NCBI GenBank assembly: GCA_017396845.1
Contig: JAFQKQ010000122.1
Location: 1 to 32,396, forward strand
Source: Clostridia bacterium
Lineage (GTDB): Bacteria > Bacillota > Clostridia > Christensenellales > Aristaeellaceae
DNA: 32,396 nucleotides
Reading direction: 5' to 3'
Positions 6,771 to 14,936 of the stretch are shown here, in pieces (positions within the stretch are counted from its first letter, which is position 1; each line of letters begins with the position of its first letter). The notes under the pieces were generated by a model. It saw nothing but the letters and a program-made list of their open reading frames with translations, had not been told where the DNA came from and did not search any database. Position numbers and translations under genes: made by a program.

Positions 6771-9050
6771 TTATCCCATTCCTCCCGCCATTTTAAGAAC
6801 AAACGACAGTGCGAGGCATATAAACCATGCAAGGCCCGTCTGAAAAAACGCCGTAAACAGCGCCCATCTTCCGCCGAGCTCGCGGCGGACGGCCGAGATT
6901 GCGGCGGCGCAGGGAGTGTAGAGGAGGCAGAATACGAGGAAGATGAGGGCGGAGGAGGGTGTGAACAGCTGATCGGGGGATGCGCCCGAAGAAGATGCGA
7001 GCACGGAAAGCGTGCTCACTACGTTTTCTTTTGCTGAAAAGCCTGTGATGACGGCGGCACAGATTTGCCATCTGTCGAGGCCGAGGGGTCGGAATATGGG
7101 GGATAAAATGAGGCCGATATGCGCAAGCAGGCTTGTTTCGGGATTGTCTGCTATGTGAAGGCGCAAGTCAAACCGCATGAGCGTCCAGACGATCAGCGAG
7201 GTCAGGAATATGATGGTGAAGGTTCGTGCGAAAAAATCCTTGAGCCTATGAAAACAGTCTTTGAGTACATTTTCCATAGACGGCATTCGGTAGAACGGAA
7301 GCTCCATCAGAAACGGCGACGGCGAACGGTTTTGAAACACGCATCCGGAAAGCATTATGACGGAAATTCCGAGAATGACAGAAAACAGATACAGGCCGAT
7401 GATTACGAAAACGCTGCCCTTTGGGAAAAATGCGGATGCAAAAAGCGAGTATATCGGCAGCTTTGCGGAGCAGCTCATAAAGGGCGTGAAGAGCACGGTG
7501 AGTATCCGTTCGCGCTTATCGGATATTGTTCTTGAAGATAGAACGGCGGGAACCGTGCAGCCGAAGCCCATGAGCAGGGGAACGATGCTTTTTCCGGACA
7601 AGCCGATTTTGCGCATGGGCTTGTCCATGATAAACGCGATGCGGGCCATGTAGCCGCTGTCCTCCATAAGCGACAAAAAGAAAAACAAAAGCAGTATGAC
7701 CGGCAGGAATCCGAGTACGCTGAACGCACCGGAAACAGCGCCGTTTACGATCAGAAGGCGAAGCTCATTATGTACGCCGAGGGCTGTAAGCAGATGATCG
7801 GCGGCGCGCGACGCAATAAACAGACAGTGAGAGAATGAATCCGACAGACGGCTTCCCAGGGGACCGAAGGCGATAAAAAAGATTACGAGCATGATCGCAG
7901 AAAATATGGGAATACCCGTGTATTTTCCGGTCAATATGCGGTCAATTCTTTTGCTGCGCGATTGATTGAGGCTGTCCGGTGGATAGAATACGGTGTTTGT
8001 CAGTATTCTTTGTATAAGAAGGCTTCGCATTTCGGAAAGTATGTCGGATGCGGGCTTTCCCAGCTTGCTTTCGAGCGCTTGAACGGCGTTTTCTGCAAGC
8101 TTCCGCTCGCCTTCCGAAAGAGTGAGATCATGTATGGCCTTTTCGCCGCTTTCCAAATATCTTTCTGCCAAGAACGCAGACGGAAGATGTGCATTATTGG
8201 CGGCGCGGGAAAATATGTCCGATACCGTTTTCAGGCATTGATCCGCTTCCGGTTTTTTGAAATCCGCCCATATGCTTTTTCTTATAAAGCCGGATTGGCT
8301 GATTTCGTGAAGCGCACGCGCTTCAAGTTCTTTTACGCCTTCGCCCGTTAATGCGGATATCGGAATGACGGCGGCGGACAAATGCGTTTCCAAAGCCTTG
8401 CAATCAATTTTGCCGCCGCTTTTTTTCAGTTCATCCATCATGTTGACGGCGATGACTGTGGGAATGGAAAGAGACAGAAGCTGCATGGTCAGATTCAGTC
8501 CCCGCGGAAGGGCGGCTGCGTCTACGATGTTAATGATGCAGTCGGGTTTTTCACAGAGCAGATAGCGCTCCGTTACGATTTCCTCCGGAGAATAAGCGGA
8601 GAGCGAATATATTCCGGGCAAATCCGTAAGCACTGCCTCCGGATGCATGCGCATGGGCGCGTCCTTTCGTTCAACCGTTACGCCCGGAAAATTTCCCGTT
8701 TTCATCCGCTTGTTTGTCATGCGGTTGAACAGCGTGGTTTTTCCGCAGTTCGGGTTTCCGATCAGCGCGATATGAATGCTTTTTCCCGCCTTTTCGGGCG
8801 GTTTTTGGTTGCTTTCTATCGCATCTGTTTTTTCAATCTGTATTTTTTCTGCATCATGTTTGCGGACGGCGAGTTCGGACCCGCTTACATGAATTTCAAG
8901 CGGATCGCCCAAGGGCGCGGTTTTGATCATGGTAACGCGTGCGCCCGGAATCAGCCCCATATCCATTATGCGCCGGCGAAGGGCGGTATTTTTCGTATGT
9001 ATGCTTTGAATTCTGGCGTCGTCATTTATTTCCAATTGATCTAAGGTCAA
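6771..9050 (-). CDS. feoB: FeoA-FeoB fusion, ferrous iron transporter
   Basis: A 759-residue Fe(II) importer of the inner membrane. Residues 1-75 are a FeoA-type SH3-like domain (DMGLIPGARV). A GTPase domain follows: G1 GNPNCGKT (98-105), G3 DLPG (143-146), G4 NMMD (203-206) and a G5-like SAL. A helical regulatory region comes next, then the polytopic channel with the conserved FMSCSAKLPIY and ENVVSTLSVL stretches. FeoA fused in front of FeoB is common in anaerobic Firmicutes. The start is TTG: GGGAGGG lies about 7 bases upstream on the minus strand, and the FeoA domain begins right after it. A weak promoter (TTGAAA, 15 bases, TAGAAT) may lie at 9091-9117. I see no convincing Fur box. No separate feoA or feoC is adjacent. 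Confidence 0.96.
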   Translation of the reverse strand: MTLDQLEINDDARIQSIHTKNTALRRRIMDMGLIPGARVTMIKTAPLGDPLEIHVSGSELAVRKHDAEKIQIEKTDAIESNQKPPEKAGKSIHIALIGNPNCGKTTLFNRMTNKRMKTGNFPGVTVERKDAPMRMHPEAVLTDLPGIYSLSAYSPEEIVTERYLLCEKPDCIINIVDAAALPRGLNLTMQLLSLSIPTVIAVNMMDELKKSGGKIDCKALETHLSAAVIPISALTGEGVKELEARALHEISQSGFIRKSIWADFKKPEADQCLKTVSDIFSRAANNAHLPSAFLAERYLESGEKAIHDLTLSEGERKLAENAVQALESKLGKPASDILSEMRSLLIQRILTNTVFYPPDSLNQSRSKRIDRILTGKYTGIPIFSAIMLVIFFIAFGPLGSRLSDSFSHCLFIASRAADHLLTALGVHNELRLLIVNGAVSGAFSVLGFLPVILLLFFFLSLMEDSGYMARIAFIMDKPMRKIGLSGKSIVPLLMGFGCTVPAVLSSRTISDKRERILTVLFTPFMSCSAKLPIYSLFASAFFPKGSVFVIIGLYLFSVILGISVIMLSGCVFQNRSPSPFLMELPFYRMPSMENVLKDCFHRLKDFFARTFTIIFLTSLIVWTLMRFDLRLHIADNPETSLLAHIGLILSPIFRPLGLDRWQICAAVITGFSAKENVVSTLSVLASSSGASPDQLFTPSSALIFLVFCLLYTPCAAAISAVRRELGGRWALFTAFFQTGLAWFICLALSFVLKMAGGMG

Positions 9051-9064
9051 GCGCTTTCCCTCCC

Positions 9065-9392
9065 GATGCTGTTATTTTGATCGGCTATTCATTCTATTGT
9101 GAAGACGCCTTTTTCAATGCCCTAAGTCTTCGGAAATTTGCATGCAATGGCTTTTTTGATGAGCATGATACTTTTGTGGGCACCGCAGACCGGAATGGCC
9201 TAAAACAGCGCCGTGGATCTATTGGCTTTGAATTTGAAGGATGTCTGCCGGGACGTTGTGGATAGACAATGTTAGATTATGTACGGTGGATCAGGCGCTT
9301 TTGTAGACTTAAACGCTATTTGTGCGAATCTTTGGAATTGATAAATGATTCCTACGATAGAAACCAAATAAAGTTTTAAAATTCTTTTACAA
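9065..9392. other. Intergenic region between feoB and the broken resolvase
   Basis: No solid gene is seen. The right half is AT-rich. A minus-strand TTGAAA/TAGAAT pair (9112-9117 and 9091-9096, 15-base spacing) could be a weak feoB promoter. A 36-codon plus-strand frame (9269-9379) reads like protein (basic, Arg/Leu-rich) but has no good ribosome site. It may be chance or a leftover of a mobile element. Confidence 0.35.
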
Positions 9393-10062
<670 letters not shown>

Positions 10063-10145
10063 TTAGCTGCTGGAATGGCTGTTTACATCTTGATCACCTA
10101 CCGCATAATAATTTTGTGCATATCATATGTATTTTACATTACTAC

Positions 10146-10198
10146 ACATTTGATTAGTGTTTTTTACCCGCATGATTTCTTTTTTACCAATCAAATGT
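10146..10198. repeat. Inverted repeat upstream of the resolvase
   Basis: The arms ACATTTGATTAGT (10146-10158) and ACCAATCAAATGT (10186-10198) match at 12 of 13 positions when one is reversed, with a 27-base loop. The pair sits 150 bases upstream of the resolvase start in an AT-rich stretch. It could be a recombinase site or an end of an element, but its function is unproven. Confidence 0.45.
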
Positions 10199-10241
10199 TT
10201 ACTAAAATATCATCGGGAGCATGCGGCAGGAGGAAAATCCG

Positions 10242-10383
10242 ATGGACACGAAAAAAACGAAATAAAGAACACATGGATGAACGCGGCTGGACGATATATG
10301 AGATGTCCAAGCGTTCCGGGCTTGCACAAACCGTTTCCGAGGCAGGCATAGCAAAACCGCTCGCTGCCGTTCGTGCGATTTAG
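10242..10383 (+). pseudogene. Remnant of an XRE-family (Cro/CI-type) regulator
   Basis: AGGAGG (10228-10233) sits 8 bases before ATG 10242, a normal gene start, yet the frame stops after seven codons. Removing one A from the seven-A run at 10251-10257 gives MDTKKRNKEHMDERGW and then TIYEMSKRSGLAQ. This is the start of a helix-turn-helix domain of the XRE type common in clostridia. After SGLAQT the homology ends where the recognition helix should be, and the frame closes at 10383. The gene is therefore both frameshifted and truncated. It lies next to the broken resolvase, which suggests that both come from one decaying mobile element. Confidence 0.7.
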
Positions 10384-10529
10384 TATGCGTTATCAATACG
10401 GATGCGGAAATGAAAGCTTCTGTATCGGTCTTTTTTCTTTAATTCTTTGATTTTCGCTGCTGCGATAAAACGGCGGTAACAAGCGGGTGATATGCTTATA
10501 TCAATTACAACGCATATGGAGGCTGAAAT

Positions 10530-11147
10530 ATGAAGGTGCTGATCATAAACGCAAGTCCCCGAAAGAACGGAAATACGTCGTTATCGCTTACTCAGATGGA
10601 GAAGGTGTTTCGGTCGGAAGGGATCGAATGCGAAACGCTTTCCATAGGCTCCATGGATATTCGCGGCTGCGTGAGCTGCGGATATTGTTCAAAGCATGGC
10701 AAGTGCGCCTTTGACGATATTGTAAACGAAGCGGCGAAGAAATTCGAAGAGGCGGACGGGCTTGTGGTCGCGTCTCCCGTTTACTACGCCATGGCGAACG
10801 GAACCATATCGTCCTTTCTGCAAAGGCTCTTCTATTCCTCCGATTTTGACAAGACCATGAAGGTCGGCGCAAGCGTCGCCGTCGCAAGGCGCGGCGGACT
10901 TTCTTCCACTTATGATGAGCTCAACAAATTCTTCGGTATTTCCGGCATGCCCATCGCATCCGGGCAGTATTGGAACAGCGTGCACGGCGGCGCGCCCGGC
11001 GAAGCCGAGCAGGATGCGGAGGGGCTTCAGGGCATGCGCACGCTTGCAAGAAACATGGCGTTTTTAATCAAGAGCATCGCGCTTGGCAAAAAAGAATTCG
11101 GACTTCCTGAACGGGAGAGATCGATATACACCAATTTCATCCGCTGA
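10530..11147 (+). CDS. Iron-sulfur flavoprotein / NADPH-dependent FMN reductase family
   Basis: A 205-residue flavodoxin-fold protein. The N-terminal INASPRKNGNTS is the FMN phosphate-binding loop, and SPVYYAMANG is the second flavin-contacting loop. Cys47, Cys50, Cys53 and Cys59 (CVSCGYCSKHGKC) form the compact C-x2-C-x2-C-x5-C motif that ligates a 4Fe-4S cluster in the Isf family of anaerobes. It probably acts as a soluble electron-transfer or quinone/oxidant-reducing protein; the partner is unknown. The ribosome site TGGAGG (10517-10522) precedes ATG 10530. It stands alone, with no obvious partner. Confidence 0.88.
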   Translation: MKVLIINASPRKNGNTSLSLTQMEKVFRSEGIECETLSIGSMDIRGCVSCGYCSKHGKCAFDDIVNEAAKKFEEADGLVVASPVYYAMANGTISSFLQRLFYSSDFDKTMKVGASVAVARRGGLSSTYDELNKFFGISGMPIASGQYWNSVHGGAPGEAEQDAEGLQGMRTLARNMAFLIKSIALGKKEFGLPERERSIYTNFIR

Positions 11148-11294
11148 CGGGCAATCCCAATCGTGTTTTCCGGAAATTCCTTCAAAAATCATACGAAAAT
11201 CATCCGAATGGCAAAATTGTGATGTATGCTGTAAGAAAAGCTGCGAAAAATTATCGTGCGCGGTGTTATGAAAGCCTGAAGGGGATTTTCGTTC

Positions 11295-12074
11295 ATGAAG
11301 AAGACGTTTTCCAAAACTGTGACGCTTCATTATGTAAAACTCATTTTTCGCTCTCTGCTTCTGGCGGCGGCGCTTTCTGTGTATATATACAATCGCCTGA
11401 ATAAAACCGGACAATACTTCGGCGGCTTTGAAAGCAATAAGGTGCTTTTGTGTATAATCTGGCTGGTGTTTATCGCCGAAATGTTCATGCGCTTTTTCCC
11501 GTCCAGGCTCGAGAGCATGGGCTGCCAGAAGCAGTTTTCAAAAAACTATATTGAGATTGAAAACCGCCCGCAGAAGCCGACCGCGCAGCCGTGGCTGGTT
11601 ACGTTTTCCGTCGCCGCCGCGTGGATCGCCCTGAACGCCGTAATCGGCGTATTGTATTATACCGGCCTCATCGACGGCGGAATTCTGCTTTTGATTTCGC
11701 TTGCGTATTCGGTGTGCGATGTGGTGTGCATATTGTTTTTCTGCCCGTTTCAAACCTGGTTTATGAAGAACAAGTGCTGCGGAACCTGCCGCATATACAA
11801 CTGGGATTACGCCATGATGTTTACGCCGCTGGCGTACATTCCGAACATATTCGCCTGGTCGCTTCTGGGCGTGGCGGTGGTGCTGCTGATCAAGTGGGAG
11901 TATACGTACAGAAGATACCCCGAACGTTTTGTGGATAAGTGCAACCGCGCTTTATCCTGCGCCATGTGTCAGGAAAAACTGTGCCATCATAAGCGCCAGC
12001 TTCAGGGCTTTTTAAGGAGCGGAAAATTCAATTTGGTGGGCAATCAGCTGATGAATGAAAAGAATACAAAGTGA
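11295..12074 (+). CDS. Cys-rich multi-pass membrane protein of unknown function
   Basis: A 259-residue protein with about five hydrophobic segments (near residues 15-31, 50-66, 102-121, 128-150 and 181-200). It has two cysteine clusters: CCGTC (161-165) in a loop after the fourth segment, and Cys216-x5-Cys222-x2-Cys225-x4-Cys230 in the C-terminal tail, with a HH pair following. The second pattern resembles an iron-sulfur or zinc site, so a membrane redox role is possible (inference). I do not recognise a named family. AAGGGGA (11279-11285) lies 9 bases before ATG 11295. The gene sits 147 bases after the flavoprotein, which could supply electrons, but a shared transcript is not proven. A terminator follows. 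Confidence 0.8.
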   Translation: MKKTFSKTVTLHYVKLIFRSLLLAAALSVYIYNRLNKTGQYFGGFESNKVLLCIIWLVFIAEMFMRFFPSRLESMGCQKQFSKNYIEIENRPQKPTAQPWLVTFSVAAAWIALNAVIGVLYYTGLIDGGILLLISLAYSVCDVVCILFFCPFQTWFMKNKCCGTCRIYNWDYAMMFTPLAYIPNIFAWSLLGVAVVLLIKWEYTYRRYPERFVDKCNRALSCAMCQEKLCHHKRQLQGFLRSGKFNLVGNQLMNEKNTK

Positions 12075-12080
12075 CAACAA

Positions 12081-12120
12081 CCGGAGCGGCAGGATGAAGA
12101 ATCGGCGGCTCCGGCTTTTT
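12081..12120 (+). terminator. Rho-independent terminator after the Cys-rich membrane protein
   Basis: The arms CCGGAGC (12081-12087) and GCTCCGG (12108-12114) are followed by CTTTTT and more T. Confidence 0.75.
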
Positions 12121-12126
12121 GTTTCA

Positions 12127-12155
12127 TTGTACATTTCGGTTATGCGTGATATAAT
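12127..12155 (+). promoter_or_regulatory. Promoter of the DUF3795-like/nitroreductase/UPF0178 operon
   Basis: TTGTAC (12127-12132), a 17-base spacer and TATAAT (12150-12155), directly after the preceding terminator and 31 bases before the start codon. Confidence 0.7.
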
Positions 12156-12186
12156 AATTGCAGCAAGTATATGCGGAGGGATACGG

Positions 12187-12462
12187 ATGATAGAGACAAG
12201 GTGCGGACTCATTTGCGCCGAGTGTGAGTATCAAGAGCAATTCAGCTGCAAAGGCTGCATAAACACGCACGGAAATCCGTTTCACGGGGAATGCCCGATA
12301 GCGGTATGCTGCGAAGAAAAAGGGCTTGTTCACTGCGGAGAATGCGCGGATTTTCCGTGCCCGCTTCTCATTCAATACGCAAACGATCCTCAGCACGGCG
12401 ACACGCCGCCGGGCGCAAGGATCGAAATGTGCAGAAAATGGGCTGAAAACGATCTGAAATGA
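12187..12462 (+). CDS. Small Cys-rich protein, DUF3795-like
   Basis: A 91-residue protein packed with cysteines: CGLICAEC at 6-13, CKGC at 21-24, then Cys36, 41, 42, 50, 53 and 58, and one near the C-terminus. The pattern and size fit the DUF3795 family, which is widespread in anaerobes and presumed to bind zinc or an iron-sulfur cluster; its function is not established. GGAGGG (12175-12180) is 6 bases before ATG 12187. An in-frame extension to 12055 would cross the terminator and the promoter, so it is rejected. It is the first gene of a likely three-gene operon with a nitroreductase, which hints at a redox or stress role. Confidence 0.85.
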   Translation: MIETRCGLICAECEYQEQFSCKGCINTHGNPFHGECPIAVCCEEKGLVHCGECADFPCPLLIQYANDPQHGDTPPGARIEMCRKWAENDLK

Positions 12463-12475
12463 CTGGGGGATAAGT

Positions 12476-13009
12476 ATGAAGGCTCTGAATGCGATTGAAA
12501 ACCGTCACAGCTATCGGGGAAAATTCAAAAATACGCCCGTTCCCAGGGACGATCTGATTGCCATCATGCAGGCGGGTCTTTCCGCGCCGTCCGGCTGCAA
12601 CAAGCAGACGACGAGCCTGATTGCCGTCGACGATCTCGAGGTTCTGAATAAGCTTCGCGGCGTGATCGATCCGCCGATTGCCGATACCGCGCCCGCCGCG
12701 ATCTGCGTGCTCACGCGAAAGATCATCGCTTATCGCGACCGCAGCTTTTATGTGCAGGATTATTCGGCTGCGATTGAAAATATGCTCATCGCCATCACCG
12801 CTCTCGGCTATCAAAGCTGCTGGTACGAGGGACATCTGACGGATACGGACAGAATCGGATATAAAATGGCGCAGATACTGAATGTGCCGGAGGAATACGA
12901 GCTGGTTTGCATGCTGCCGGTGGGCGTTCCCGATGAGGAAGTAAAAGGTCCTAAGAAAAAGGCGTTTGGCGAAAGGGCGTATTTCAATGCGTTCGGCGGC
13001 GGGGAATAG
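12476..13009 (+). CDS. Nitroreductase family FMN-dependent oxidoreductase
   Basis: A 177-residue protein of the nitroreductase fold. RHSYR (10-14) is the FMN phosphate-binding motif, APSGCNKQ (about 37-44) is the second flavin contact, and ALGYQSCWYEGH with the later LPVGVPDE are conserved core elements. It would reduce nitroaromatics, quinones or related compounds with NAD(P)H in the cytosol; the natural substrate is unknown. It begins 13 bases after the DUF3795-like gene and abuts the following UPF0178 gene without a gap, so it is in an operon. The ribosome site is GGGGGAT. Confidence 0.9.
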   Translation: MKALNAIENRHSYRGKFKNTPVPRDDLIAIMQAGLSAPSGCNKQTTSLIAVDDLEVLNKLRGVIDPPIADTAPAAICVLTRKIIAYRDRSFYVQDYSAAIENMLIAITALGYQSCWYEGHLTDTDRIGYKMAQILNVPEEYELVCMLPVGVPDEEVKGPKKKAFGERAYFNAFGGGE

Positions 13010-13471
13010 ATGAAAGAGGGTATGTTTAAAATTCTGGTGGATGCGGATGCATGTCCGGTTGTCGGGATTATCGAGAAGGCGGCGGAGGAAAGAGGCGTTC
13101 CGGTTACGCTTCTTTGCGATACGAATCACGTGCTCTTTTCCGATTACAGCGATGTGCGTGTCATCGGCGCGGGCGCGGACGCGGTGGATTTTGCACTGAT
13201 CAACCTATGCAAAGCGGGGGATATCGTGGTTACGCAGGATTACGGCGTTGCTGCGATGGCGCTTGGCAGAAACGCTGAAGCGATCCACCAAAGCGGCATG
13301 ATTTATAACGAAGACAATATCGACCGGCTTTTAATGGAAAGGCATCTTGCGAAGAAGGCGAGAATGAGTGCGTCCAAGCACCATATGAAAGGCCCTAAAA
13401 AGCGGACGAATGAGGATGATCTCAGGTTTTTGAATGCATTTTGCCGATTGCTCGACATGAAGCTGAAATGA
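13010..13471 (+). CDS. UPF0178 (YaiI/YqxD, DUF188) family protein
   Basis: A 153-residue protein. ILVDADACPV (8-17) is the family hallmark, with conserved Asp residues likely binding metal in a PIN-like or Toprim-like fold. GAGADAVDFAL, DIVVTQDYGVAAMAL and the basic KKARMSASKHHMKGPKKR stretch also fit. The molecular function is not established; a nuclease-type activity is the common guess. It starts at ATG 13010, directly after the nitroreductase stop. An alternative start at ATG 13022 would match family N-termini but has its purine-rich site too close. No clear plus-strand terminator follows. Confidence 0.93.
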   Translation: MKEGMFKILVDADACPVVGIIEKAAEERGVPVTLLCDTNHVLFSDYSDVRVIGAGADAVDFALINLCKAGDIVVTQDYGVAAMALGRNAEAIHQSGMIYNEDNIDRLLMERHLAKKARMSASKHHMKGPKKRTNEDDLRFLNAFCRLLDMKLK

Positions 13472-13775
13472 CGAAGGGTTAGAAGGGATCGGACAGAGCC
13501 TTGCGGCAAACCAGACAAACACGAATTTTTCAGCCGCTTACGCGTAAGCCTTTTGTCTGAGGTCACCTGAAAGCCGACGGACGGAGTGAAAAAAGGCCGG
13601 CAAGCCTCTTGTCGGCCGACGAAGTTAACCTTTTTGCGTTTTTTGTTTTTGCGGCAGTCCCTGTCTGCGAAGCAGACGGAGAGGGCGCTTGTATTTTGAA
13701 ATAAAATGCTTATGTCGGCGCATTCCGCGTAACGGCGGCCTTTTCGAATTACGGCATTTAGGACGGCGATTGATA
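13472..13775. other. Intergenic region with hairpins, no gene
   Basis: About 300 bases without a credible gene. It contains a small palindrome CTTACGCGTAAG near 13538, a strong hairpin at 13595-13617 with its U-tail on the minus strand, a T-rich tract at 13629-13650, and a perfect GTCTGC/GCAGAC hairpin at 13663-13677. Low-complexity T and G patches suggest decayed sequence. Confidence 0.5.
13589..13617 (-). terminator. Minus-strand terminator-like hairpin with no minus-strand gene before it
   Basis: The arms GGCCGGCAAG (13595-13604) and CTTGTCGGCC (13608-13617) enclose CCT. Read on the minus strand, six T follow (13594 down to 13589). No minus-strand gene is seen upstream up to 14937. Confidence 0.5.
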
Positions 13776-14420
13776 ATGAAAGACAAACCGATTCTCTCTG
13801 CGCTTTGTCATTACGACCGGCTGATCGATTTGGATAACGATCCGTTTTGGGATGAGGGCGCGCTCAGGGAATATATGGACGGATGGGACGGCGATGCGTT
13901 TATCCGTTTCGTATCCGGCGCGAAGCGCGGACGAGCGCTTGAAATCGGCGTGGGAACCGGCAGGATGGCCGCGCGGACGGCGAAGTATTTTGAACGCCTT
14001 GCCGGAATTGATATTTCCGAAAAGTCGGTTGCCCGTGCCCGGAAGAATCTTGAGTACATCGGAAATATCGAGCTGATCTGCGGCGATTTTCTTGCGCATT
14101 CGTTTTCGGAAAGGTTTGACTGCATATATTCAACGCTTACGTTTATGCATATTGAGGACAAGGCGCGGGCGGTTGAAAAAGCGGCGGCGCTGCTTATGCC
14201 CGGCGGAATTTTTGTTTTGTCGCTTGACAAGGGCAGGGATGAATGGATCGATATGGGAAAGTGGAAAACGCGCGTGTTTCCGGACGATCCTGTGCGGATG
14301 AAAACGCTGATGGAGACAAACGGGCTGATTGTAAAAGAAATCTTTGAAACGGAAAGAGCATATATACTGACGGGTGTTATGGAAGCGCCGTTCAATTTTC
14401 AGAATCGGTATGCGGTATAA
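13776..14420 (+). CDS. Class I SAM-dependent methyltransferase
   Basis: A 214-residue protein. The SAM-binding motif I ALEIGVGTGR lies at 54-63, an acidic residue follows in AGIDIS, then CGDFL, FDCIYSTLTFMHIEDK and LMPGGIFVLS, all typical of small-molecule or protein methyltransferases with the Rossmann-like fold. The acceptor substrate is unknown. ATG 13776 is preferred over the longer frame from 13689 because methyltransferase similarity begins here and the upstream stretch is Arg-rich with no family match. The ribosome site is weak (TAGGA). It is probably transcribed alone or with the small gene that follows 55 bases later. Confidence 0.87.
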   Translation: MKDKPILSALCHYDRLIDLDNDPFWDEGALREYMDGWDGDAFIRFVSGAKRGRALEIGVGTGRMAARTAKYFERLAGIDISEKSVARARKNLEYIGNIELICGDFLAHSFSERFDCIYSTLTFMHIEDKARAVEKAAALLMPGGIFVLSLDKGRDEWIDMGKWKTRVFPDDPVRMKTLMETNGLIVKEIFETERAYILTGVMEAPFNFQNRYAV

Positions 14421-14475
14421 TTCTTCCCGTCAGAGGAAATAAGACCGCTTTTACTATACTGAAGAGGTGATAGAT

Positions 14476-14865
14476 ATGTTCAAAATGAAACTGGAATTTA
14501 CTGAGAGCAACAAGGAGAATATGGAGGAAATCAACCGCATACTCGGTGCGGGCCGGTACGAAAGCGTTTCCATCGAGGATAACCAAGGCTGTCTTATAAC
14601 GGTACGAAATGGCGAAGGCGCGGTGATCGACCGTTTCTACGGCTTTGAAAATGTGACGTTTGCGCTTGAAAGTGCAGGCGACGGAAAGGGACATCATTAC
14701 CAGATGGACACGGCGGTGTTTGATATATGTGAATTCAACGGCACGGAGTTCAACCGCCTCTGGTCGAGCATGCACCCGGACAGGGTGATGCGCATAATGA
14801 TGGAGATTCAGTATGAAAGTGCGAATGCGAAGGCGTTCGTCGTGCTTCATATGGACAGGCGCTGA
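14476..14865 (+). CDS. Unknown small cytoplasmic protein
   Basis: A 129-residue soluble protein without signal peptide or membrane segment. It is acidic, with mixed alpha/beta character (MKLEFTES at the start, VVLHMDRR at the end). No family is recognised. ATG 14476 follows GAGGTGA (14464-14470) at 5 bases; the GTG at 14467 lies inside that ribosome site and is rejected. The coding pattern and clean start support a real gene. It ends 2 bases before a very strong bidirectional terminator. Confidence 0.75.
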   Translation: MFKMKLEFTESNKENMEEINRILGAGRYESVSIEDNQGCLITVRNGEGAVIDRFYGFENVTFALESAGDGKGHHYQMDTAVFDICEFNGTEFNRLWSSMHPDRVMRIMMEIQYESANAKAFVVLHMDRR

Positions 14866-14867
14866 GC

Positions 14868-14929
14868 AAAAAAAGCGGGCTCCTTCCGGATTTGCTGGAA
14901 TTTGCAAACCGGAAGGAGCCCGCTTTTTT
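14868..14929. terminator. Bidirectional terminator between converging genes
   Basis: A perfect 15-base stem (GCGGGCTCCTTCCGG, 14875-14889, with its complement at 14909-14923) is flanked by seven A on the left and six T on the right, so it works on both strands. It separates the plus-strand small gene from the minus-strand LacI gene. Confidence 0.95.
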
Positions 14930-14936
14930 ATGCGGA

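Noticed and set aside
9051-9150. Fur box before feoB
   Set aside because: No GATAATGATAATC-like sequence or good 6-1-6 dyad was found; iron control may still exist but is not visible.
9269-9379. 36-codon plus-strand open frame
   Set aside because: Protein-like composition but no ribosome site, promoter or known match; may be a relic or chance.
10075-10383. 102-residue plus-strand open frame as an intact gene
   Set aside because: Its first half is a chance hydrophobic frame with no ribosome site; only the second half matches a regulator, and that has its own start at 10242 in another frame.
12055-12186. N-terminal extension of the DUF3795-like gene
   Set aside because: It would cross a terminator and the promoter; the family-like N-terminus and ribosome site fit ATG 12187.
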